IMG/VR virus record: IMGVR_UViG_3300032087_005336
Span: 1 to 53,315 of that record
Direction: 5' to 3' (one strand)
DNA length: 53,315 nucleotides
Source of the DNA: a virus
Shown here: piece by piece, positions 25,394 to 37,300 of the stretch
Layout: every line of letters starts with the position of its first letter
Position numbering within the stretch: the stretch's first letter is position 1
Program-made: the position numbers and the translations under genes
The notes under the pieces: model-generated
Databases searched by the model: none
Told to the model about the DNA's origin: nothing
Seen by the model: only the letters and a program-made list of their open reading frames with translations

Positions 25394-28300
25394 TCACTCA
25401 GAATACTGAGTATATAACTTAGATCTTAGATGGAATACTCTCTTAACAATTGATGATGTAGAAAGACCTGCATAACCATCTTGAGGATATGCCTCAAAAG
25501 ATCTTGGTTGCTTTCTACTCTTATTTGGATCCCAATCAAGTCTTCCCCAAGAGAAGTTGCCAAAGAAACCAAAGTCTCTTGAATTCACAGTACCATCTCC
25601 ATCAAAAGTTGGAGATAAATCAGAATCAAAAGTTGCTTCAGTTGAACTAAAGATTTCATTATTAGCTGCCATTTCAAATACATCTTTAATAAGAGTAGTA
25701 ACTTCTAAAATATCAGTTGTTCCTACTCCAGGTACAGCAGCTGTTGTTCTATTAATATCATATGCCTGGAAGACATTTCCTCCTCTTTGAGTTACAATTC
25801 CAAGAACACTTCCATCATTATAGAGTGATGTTACACCTTTACCGACAGTTACCTCTGAAGTTGTGAAGTAATAATCTGTTAAAATGCCACTAACACCTGT
25901 AGTTACGAATCCACTATTATTAATAGCATCATTTCTTAAAGGTGAATAATGTGGAACATATAGTCCCAATTTCAATGCAGTTGTCGCAATACCAACGACT
26001 GAAGTGTTTGCAATAGAAATGATAGATCCAAAATCTCCATCATAAGTAACTTGCTTAACAAGTTCAGTTTTTGCTAATGGTGGTTCAATTAGTACATATG
26101 GTTTTTGTGTAGAAATATATCCACTTCCACCATCAGTGACATTAATTGATGTGATAGAACCATTAGTAACAACACAAGTTGCAATTGCAGTAGTTCCACC
26201 AGCACCAGGTGTGCCAATAGAAATTTCTGGATTAAATGTATATCCAGCACCTGCATTTGTAATAGAAACTGAAGTAATTGACCCACCAGCAGAAACAGTT
26301 ACAGTTCCTAAACCAGATTCTTGATAGTCTTGAGAAATAAATTCAACTTGACCTAGTTTAACACCAGCTAGATTTTCATTTCTATTATCAAAGAATGTAG
26401 TAACATTTTCAACCCAAGCAATTGTTGTATTAATTCCAAGAGGTTGGATTAAATTAGTAACTGGTGAAATATATGGTTCATAAAGATTTCTATCTTTTCC
26501 AATTGGTTCACCGTTGATGAAAACATCATCCTCCTGCTTACATGCCATAATTGGCCTTTCAAAACTTTCATCATCTACTCTTCCAATACCACTGTATGGG
26601 TTTGTAAGAATAATGTCAGATGTAAGAACATCTTCTACTGATCTATGATCTTCAGTCAAACCTGGAGAATCAGATTGTAGTTGAACAGTGTCTCCAACTT
26701 CAATTGGTTCGACAATATCAACTTCAACAACATCAACATCTCTTGTTCCTCTATAGAAAATAATTCTAGAAGTATATTCTTTAGGAATTGGTTCAGAGAA
26801 GATGAGCAAACTACCACCCTTAAAGGTATATGATTGATTTGGAACTTGTAGAATATCGTTAATGAATACCAAAACAGTTGCAGATACATCAATATTACTT
26901 CCAGGTCTTGCTCTAATTGAAAGTCTTTCACCTTGGAATGAAATTGGGAATACTCTTCGTACACCATCAAATCTATCATCTAGACTATCTAATTGTTGCA
27001 ATTGTCCAAGTGACCAGGCACTAAATTCATCACTATGAGTTTCACTAACAGTTACCTGGAATTCGTCAAATACTTTACTAGTATCTGTTGGAATACCAGT
27101 GCTTCCACCAATTGCAACAGTTAGAATTTCACCCTGACCATAAGCATAACCATTATTATTAAATTTAAATTCACCGATCGTAGTATCTCTACTTACAAAT
27201 ATATCAAGTGATGCTTTTGTTCCAATTCCTTGAACAGAATCGTTAGAGTAGATAAGTGGGATATTTGTATAACTTAGTGGAGAATCAAATCTTATTCTTG
27301 GTGGATTTGTGCTAGTATATGCAGTTCCTGGATTTGTAATAGCAACTCCAGTAATATGTCCATTCAATGCAGTCGCATAACCAATTATTGATAGATCAGA
27401 TGGAGTTTCGGCAAATACATTAATATGTGTCTGTATACCAGGTCTATAACCAGATCCACTGTTACCAATGCTGATAGCAGTGATAGATCCAAATCCAGAG
27501 ATCGTTGCAGTACCACCAGCAGCAACTAGTGGTTGATATCCAAGACCAGTTGTAGATCCAATATTTACAATTACACCACCAACAGGAACATTAGAACTAT
27601 TAACATCTTCACCTGGTGTCTGTGTAGTAGGTTCAAATAGAATATTTGTATATGCACCAGGCTCAGTTAATTCATAATTACCAACAATTGAGGAAACACC
27701 TAGTCTCTTCGGTTGTTGGAAGATATCTTTGATTAAAATAATTGCATTATCAGTGGAAACACCAGTAACATTTGATCCTTCATCAGTTGTTAGAGTAAAT
27801 GCAGTTCTAATACCAGTAAATTGGGAAGAAATATCATCAAAGATGTAGTTTTTAGTATAAGTTTCAAAAGTTTCATCCTCGATTCCAGATCTCATGAAGG
27901 TTCTTCCATGGAAATATGAATTTGTAGTAATTCCAGTGTAATCTCTATCTGATGGATCAACAAATGGAACACCAAACTGGTTTAGATCTGGAGTAACTGG
28001 TACTTTTCCATATGGTGGTGCAGCAAAGTTAATCGTTGATCCAACAATAGTATAATTACCAGTTAGTTTTTCAACTAAATCTCCAGCAGTATGGATACCT
28101 AGTTCTGTACCCATCCAAGGTCTTCTAACTCTAATTTTTTCATCAGAACCAACACCAACTGTATCAATTCTCATAATCTCATCATTAATCTTAATAATAT
28201 CTTGTGAGAAGAATGAAGTAATTCCAGTTGTATTGATTAAAGTATCCGTTAATGCAATATCCTCAGATAGTGTTGTCTTGATTCCCACTTTTACTAGTGG

Positions 28301-31300
28301 TGACTGCATCATGTTATCAATAGTAAATATTCCTTTAGTATCTTTATTTGTAGCAGTAATTTTATGCTGCGTTCCAATTCCAGCAGATGCTAGAATCAAT
28401 GGCTCTGAATTAAATTTCAGTGCCTTTTCTGCAGTATCTGTAAGTTTGATCTTACTATCATTAACTTTGATTACATAAAGATTTGTTGGAAGTTTATCAG
28501 TAGTTCCAATTCCAGCAACAGAGGCAGTTTCAATACCAATTGCAGTATCTTCTTCTGGATCATAAGTATACTTAACTAATTCTCCTGTTACAAAGAAATG
28601 ATTAGGAAGAATTAGAACATTTTCGTCTGTAGAAACAGATGTATTTAAAGCCGAAGCATCAAATGTTCTTTCAAAAATTAAATCACCCTGATGTCTTAAT
28701 TCAAAACTTCTCTTAACATCATTTTCTGTTCCAGTATAATCTCCATAAAGAGTACTAAATTCTCCACTTACATATTGAAGTCTATTAGTAGAAATACCCA
28801 GATCAACTGGACCCAATGAATTGATTAATAGTCTAACTTCAATTTCTCTATCTGCTCCTGTAGAAGCTAAGGGGTGGAAAGATATTGTAGTTTCTTTTGT
28901 AGATGAATCTACAGAAGCACTAAAGGTTCCAATACCAGTTTCTTCATAATCTTCGTCATTTACAGTCACACCAAATTCTGAAACATAAGCATTTGTACCA
29001 TTGTGTACTACTATTATCTCAGAGAATTGCTTGACATCATAAGCAATATCCTCAATACTAGCATAAACGTTAAATCCTTGATACTTAGACTCAAGTGTTG
29101 CAATTTCTATTGGATTTGGAGTAGAATCAACAGTAGTGCTGCCAAATCCTACTGTAGTTAATGTATTATTATAAGTACTTGTACCACTAGAAACTCTAGA
29201 AGTATCTGAGATAGAAACTACTGTAGAGAATACTTTATAATTTGTAGAAAGACCCACACTTGGTGCTAAAGTCATCTCAATTTCATTTCCATTATATCTA
29301 AACCCATAAGTTCCAATACCAAGTGAAACATCTTGGTCAGAAAAATTATCTGTTGCTAATGTTGAAAATTCAGTTTCATAGATTTCAGTTCCATCATGAA
29401 CGATATTAAATTCATCATATTGGAAGTATTGTAAATCAGTTGCCTCAAGAGTAACAATAACCTTTGAAGATGTATATGAAGAATCGATACCTACAATTTT
29501 AGTTGCAGTACTTGTTCCTTGTGGAATTGTTACTGTTTGAACTCCTACATTTGCAATATCACCAATATATTGAGTTGAAATTCCTGCAATAGACTCAGCA
29601 GCAGCATAAGAGTGACCACTTACATTATAATCAGTAAATCTAAATTCAACAGGATAGAATAATAATAGACCATTTCTTTCAAAAACCCCAATATCAAAAT
29701 ATCCTTGAACTGTATTTGTTTCGACTAGACCATATTGAGTTAAGAATCCATATGTACCATTATGAATAACATTCACAATGATCATCTGCCTTTCACCTGG
29801 GAACTTTTTGTTATTGGTGAATAGAATGTATTTTTTAGATCTATACTTATCTAAACTAAATGTATCTACGGTAACGAAAGCAGTTGGTCTTGGATTGCTA
29901 TTAAATTCATCACTAATATCATCAACAATTAGAACTCTATTACCAATAGATTCAAAATAGTCAACAAGTGCTAATGAATTGAATCTAATTTCATCAGATG
30001 TTTTATTGAGAATATTATTTTCTGTAGCAATATCAATATCATGAACACAGTTTAAGTTATAATAAGAATCGATATCAGCAATTCCAGTAAACCCACTTCC
30101 AGTCTGAATACCAACCATTTCAGAATCATCATCAGAAACAGATATTACCTGCAAATCACTAAACTTCTTCATTCCAGATGGATGAATTAGAGATTCTACG
30201 GGATCAGACCATGACCCAATTCCTACTTCGGACTTGATTGAATATGAGAAGTATTGATAATAATCACTATCATGAATTCTTTGAGTTTCTTCATTTAAGA
30301 AACCTTTCTTATCATAAAATCTATTTCTCTTTGCATTAGATGCATCTAATTCATATGTTAGTGTAGTGATGCCGATAACTTCAGTTAGAGTACCACTGGA
30401 TTTTGAAGTTTTACCTACAATAAAATCACCAATCTTATAAAGTTCTGGAGTACTTGTAAAGACTTTTAAGATTTCATTTTTGATTTCCCAAGAAACTACA
30501 ATATCTTCAGTAGTACCATTTGTTATAAGTTCATCAACAAAGAATTTATTTGGTTCTCTATTGACAGTAAATCTTGGGAAATATGATTGTGGAATTACTC
30601 TAGCAGAAGTAAATAGAAGGTTAAAAACACCAGGATTATTTTTAACAACAAAATCACTCATATTGAATGTGAATGATGGAAGTTGACCTCCAATATTAGG
30701 ATCTGCAGTTTTTACGGTAAACAATGCCTTGTAATCATAATCAGATGTGTTGTATCCCTCGTCAGTTTCGGGATTTATTGTTACAACACCCTCAATCATA
30801 AATTGGGATCCAACAGGGAATGGCCAAGCACTTAAGGTACTAAAACCAACAACATCCAAAGTGATTGTTGCATCTTTAGATCCACTATCATATGTTAGAT
30901 TTAGAATTTTATATCCATTACTATTATTAATTGGGATTAATCTTGGTTCTACGTCATAAAGATTTTTAGTATTTTTAATAATTTTAACTTCAAAATCTTC
31001 GTTTTCAACATAATCCAGTACAAGATCGTCTACAACTTTATTTGTATAACCATCAAGCATTACTAAATCTGGAAGAACAGTATAATTTTTTCCAGGATAT
31101 TCAATTTCAATTGACTCAACGGAAGTTAGAGGGTCAATTTTAAATACTGATGGTGAGAAAGCTCTTGGTCTAAGTGTAGTATCTGATGGGAAATCAAATC
31201 CAATATCGGAAATATCAATATCTTTTACTTTACCAATAGTTGTTGATCTTGCAAAAAGAATTTCATCGATTCCATTTTCAGTTATAACTTCTTTAATTCT

Positions 31301-34300
31301 TGGAAGTTTAATAAGACCAAAACCAGAAGAAACAAAATCAACCTCATTTATTGGACCAGAAGCAGTAGTTGAAATTGCAGAATATGATAGAGAGTCAATT
31401 TCCTTTACATAAGATGAAGAATCTGGTTTTTGGTTTAGTTTATATCTAAAAGTTTTATCAGTAACAGTATTAATTACATAATCACCATTTATAGGACTTT
31501 CTACTATAGAAATAGAATTTTCATAATCAGAATCAAGAAGTAGCTGAGTAAATGTAAATGGAGTTACATTATCTTTAATAGGATCTAATTTGTAGTATAG
31601 TTTAGATGGGAAGTTATCATCACAAACTAATTTTACATTTGCATCAACATCAATACCAATCCTGCCAGACTTTCTTACACTCAATGCATTTGATAGTTTT
31701 GAAGAAATAAACTCATGCCTTAAATTCTCATCATAGAAGAATTTGAGGGTAAATGCTGGATATCTAATATTACTTCTTACATAAGAAAGACTAGGATCCG
31801 ATAAATCAAATTTTAAAGTTTTATTTTTTTCTAAAGTCAACGGGGGATTTACTACAATCAGACGACCAAATGATTGGGTGGATATATTTTTTGTAGTTTC
31901 ACCATCAATAGACAATTTGATCTCATTCTGAGAATGTACAAGAACATAATACACACCATTATTAACCAAACCACCTGGAGCAGAGTCTGATTCTAGAATA
32001 ACTTTTTGCCCTGTCCTTAAACCATGATTATTAATAGTGATGATATTAGTCTGAGTATCTACATCAGAAGAAATAAATGCAAACAGTCCCGTACCAAACT
32101 TTTTATTTTGCTGATTATACGCAATTTTAATAGTTTTTTCGGCACTTGATTTACACTCAAAAGTTATTAGATCATTTGCACTCAAGTTATGATCTGTAGT
32201 TGTTTCTACAGTTGCCTCATAAGTTGATACAATTAATTTTGTAAGATTGTCATAATCAGTTTTAAAACTGTGATTATCACCTACACCAAAACTAGTAAAT
32301 GTTAAGAGTTCAGTTTCACTACCAATTCCAACAATTCCAGTAGATCCGAATCCAACGGGTCTACTGGAAATACCAATTAGACCATTTTGAAATGGAACTG
32401 CATAATATGGTTTATTTTTAACAAGATTAAAGTCATCACCAAAAGACTCTACTCTAATAGGATTGCTATCGTAATCATAGTAAATTACGTCATTAATTTC
32501 TAAGGTATTTCCTGCAAGATATATTCTATTTCCCGCAATGAATCTCTGAGTAGAACCTGCCCCAGGATTAGATACACTAATTGTAGTTCCAATTCCAACA
32601 CCAACAGATTGTTGTGGATTAAAGTAGAATTGAGAATTAAACTTACCAATTTTTGTATTCTGGAAATCATTATTTTGAATAATAAATTTCCTTGGAAGTT
32701 CATCTAACTTGGTTCCTGCCGAATAACTTGTCCCAATAGTTCCATTAATTTCTCTTTGAACTCTAAGTCTTGAATTAAAAGAATCTATATTGAGGATCTT
32801 TATTTCTTCATAGAAATTACCACGTTTAATTTTAAATACATCATTTGAAAGGATTGGAATTTCATTTTTGCTAGATTTTAATCCATAAATTCCAAAATAG
32901 GTAACAATTCCAGTTTGAGATGGTTGTCCAATGTCACCACTTAAAACAAGTTGCTTTTGACGGACTTCTAAATTCACATCATAAGTAGTATTCTCTTCAG
33001 TATTAAGAATATTTGCTAATCCAGATGACAGATTGTGCTGTGATGTGTAAATACCAAGAGCTTGTCCAAAGGAAGTATTAATTACTTCTACATCATAAAT
33101 GCTAGAAGATGCGATAGAAACAGAAGAAACTTCAGTTCCACCAATACTAACAACTTTTGCTAGTGGTCTTCTATTTGCTAATGTTGGATCATACTCAAAA
33201 GTAATCTTATCACCAACTTTAAAATCTCTACCACCTTCAAAAATATTAATATCAGTAACAGTACCAGAACTTACTTTTTTGATTTTAGAAATAAAATCTG
33301 TGTTATCTGATGGGTTAAATAAGTATTCATATTTTCCATATGGAGATGAAATATTATATGGTTGAATATTTCTAAGTAGATCATAATTTTTATAATCTTC
33401 TTTAATATCCCCATAGATAAAATCAGACTGTGTTACAGTAGAATCATAGTTAAAATCAATTACTTTGGATTTAAAGGTATTTCCAATAAAATATGGGAAT
33501 GCTGGTAATTTATAGTTTTTAAATCCAGCATCATTAGTTCCTAAGGTTGAAAAATATGCATATATTCCTTTTGGATATTCTGGTGTTACGCAAAATCTTC
33601 CATTATGAATATCCAAATCTCCTGTTGCAAGCCATTCGTAGTCATTTACAAAAAACCCTAAGGGGAAATCTGTTATTGATGGTCTGTTTGCAGTATTTCT
33701 CTTAGAATAACCACTTACCATTCTCTTGATTCCACCCGTTCCATCTGGATTTGCGTATCCAAATGGTCCATAAATTGGATTACCATCATATGCCCATCCT
33801 ATAATTGGAGAGTGGTAATCCGAATCAGTTTCTCTGCCCAAATTATCTAGAATTAAATCTGAACTAAAAATAGTTCTTCCATCAACTACTTTTTTGTTAT
33901 ATAAAGAACTTCTTAATTTTCTTGGAACGTAGCAATGACCATATTGCAAAATTCCATACTCTTCAGCATCGTCAAGAGTCGTTGTAGAATCTTGATAGAT
34001 GAAACCATCATCATCATAAATTTGATTTGAATTTAGATTTCTTTCAACTTCATTGATATTCCATTTTGTTATTTTGCCTTGGAACTTCGCACCAGATCCA
34101 GCAGATACAATTTCTATCTCTGTAGAATCATTATAATTATATCCACCATTCTTTACTATAACATCAGATAAAACACCGTTTGATATGACTGGAATTAATT
34201 CTGCACCATATCCATTTCCATCGGTATAAATTTCAATACTTGGATTTGATGAATAATTCTGACCAACATTTTGAATAATTACTTCTTCTATAACTCCATT

Positions 34301-37300
34301 TACGATAAATGGTTTTACAGATGCTAGTTTTCCAGGTTCTGCAGTTATTCTTGGTTGCCTATTATAGTTAATAATGTTTGTACAACCATATCCAACACCC
34401 TTGTTTTCTAAAAATACATTTGTAATAGTACCTCTAGCAACTGGTTCAACCTGCGGAGATACTGCGTAAATACTCTTCTTAGATGGTGTTACTTCTACAG
34501 TAATTTCTGGATATTTAAAATATTGTCTTCCAACACCAAAAGTTGTTAAGTCTTTATAGATGTTATTATCGTAATAATATGTACTTAATGTGTTTCCAAT
34601 TCCAATATCAGATAATTTAAATCTATTATCATCAACTTTAGTGACATAGTAACTTGAAGAACTTGTTAAACCTGAAATAGGTGTTGTTGTCGCATCATAA
34701 ACGATAATCTCACCATTACTAAATCCATGATTTGGAATGATAATATTGTTTGAATAAAAATCGATTGGAACAGATGATATATTTGGATCGTATGATACTC
34801 TCCTATAAGTGAAATCTTCTGATGAATTTGTAACTCTAATTTCGGAAAGTTTTTTCTTTTTCTGTAAGGCAACTAGCTTATGATCACCTACTCCAAATGC
34901 AGTCAGATCAATCCTGTTTTCTAAATTCTCAGCATCTCTTTCATTATTATGTAAAGTAAATGATGTATTATCAATTACACCAACATAATAGATTGATTTG
35001 TTTTTAAGACCTCCAATTTCATCTCTTCCAAAAGTATCATAAAGAACTTTTTCTCCTGGATAGAAATAATGATTTGATAAAGTTATGATGGTATCAGTTG
35101 TAATACCAACACCAAATTGAGTTGATGCATCAAATTTTACTTCATGAGTATAAGTTTCCATAACTGGAATTGCATCACAATTTGATCCATTAGCTCCACT
35201 AATTTTTACAGTTGGTGCATCAATATAATTAAATCCACCATTAATAACATTTGTTCCTACAATAGATCCTTTTATTACAAAATCTCCAGATGCATTAATA
35301 CCGCCATTTGCAACACCATCTGCATTTTCACCATCAAAAATTTCCAATGCTGGTGGACTAGTGATATCATAACCTTCACCACCAGACAATACAAAGACAT
35401 CCTCCAATTCACCATAAAAAATATTATTTTTTGATTTATAATTTAATATTTCAACACCATTTCTCAAAATTCCAATCTTTCCCGTTTTAGTTTCTTCAGG
35501 AACAATTTGATCAACTGGTGGAATAATTCGTTTTACAATTCTCTTTGACTTTAAAGTGAAAGGATCTTCAAGATTTAAAACTCTTTCAATATCGGAATAG
35601 TCTGAATAGTAGAAAGTATTATTGGTTACACTTCCCTCTACTGTAATATATTCCTTAGAATATACTCTGTTCAAACTTGTTGATAACTTAATTGTTTTAT
35701 TATCAACTACTGTTACATAATATCTGCCATTTGGTATACTTAGTTTATTAGTGTTTGGATCTCCAAAATCATCTTCTTCTGGTTCACTATAAATGATAGA
35801 ATCTCCAGTATAAAATGAATGAGTTTTTTCTGGAACCGTTGGTGTAGCATCGGCACCAATTTTTATATTTTTATTGTTTTGATTTGATGGTAAAGAAACT
35901 GAAAAAGTAATTCTTCTGTCATTTGTTGTCAGTTGTTCATTAGAATAATTAGGGATAGAAGAAGATGTTACAAATAATTCATCTCTTAAATCTTTAGGTC
36001 TATAAATGTTCTGGACATCGGAAGCATACTCATTTGCTTCAGGAAAAAATCTAAAATTGGCTTTATTGAGTTTTCTCTCTAAAGTAAATGTTTTTAATGT
36101 AGAATCAAAGTCTGTGATGCGAGAAGATGATATGATAACATAAGTAGATAGATCATTTCTAGAAACAACCTGAACATCATAACTTTCACCCGTTGAAGAC
36201 TTTAGAAAAAATCTATCATTTAATGTAATATCAAAACCATCTTGAAGAGTAATAAAATACTTTCTTTCAATTTCACTTACTAGTGAAATAGTATCAATGT
36301 TATATGTTGTTGCTACATTATAGGTCCAATCATTATATTTCTTACTTTGATCTTTTAGTCCTAAAGTATTAAACTTTACTGGATCATTGTCAAAGAAATA
36401 TGAATTATCATCAGGAATTAAGTCACTAAGTACACTTGTGATTCTAAAATATGCAGTGCTTTCATCATCTAAAGTTACATATCCATATCTCTTAGAGGAG
36501 ATTAAAGCTCCTCGGGGAATATCATTATTAGAATCTACTCTATAAAATTCGTTAACAGAATTATCACCAACTGAAATTGATCTTACAGTGCCATCTTCAT
36601 AATATACATTCAAATTTCTAGATGCGTCAAATCCTATACATGAATCTACATGTAAAACGGATGGTCTATTACCCTCAGCATCTTCTTCATAATCTTCTGT
36701 TACTCTTGTGGATGCAGTAACTTCAAACTTTCCAAAAACTGTTCCAGCTACTGAAATGTCTTTATCATAATCATTATCTAAGCTAGCAATATAATAAGTT
36801 TTTGTACCTCTTTGTATTCTTTCTACATTTGTAATAGTACCATAAGCAGTAATTGGCTCTTCTAGATCTTGGCTATTGGTTTCTCTCTGATAAATTGTTC
36901 TATTTAAGATTAAATCGGTATAATCAACATCATTATCAAGTGCTTCTAAGACTAAATCTCGTACTCTTCTATTTGATGAAGCAGAAGCTTCAAAAACACT
37001 ATCACTTGGACGAATAATTTCTACTTTTTTGTTGTATAAAGCATTAAATAGAATCTTAAATCCTTCTTCGGTTCCTTTTGAAGAATAAAAGTCACTTATT
37101 TGCTTATAAAATAGTCTAGAATTTAAATCTTCGGATAATTCTCTGCTCTCAAACCCTGGAGATACTTGCTTCTTTAATTTTGATAAGAATACATTTAAAA
37201 ATAATGCACTAAGATTTTCTACAGTAGAAAAAGAATAATGATAATCAGTTACTGACTCTGAAAAAATAATTTCATCACCATATTCACTAATTCCACTAAA

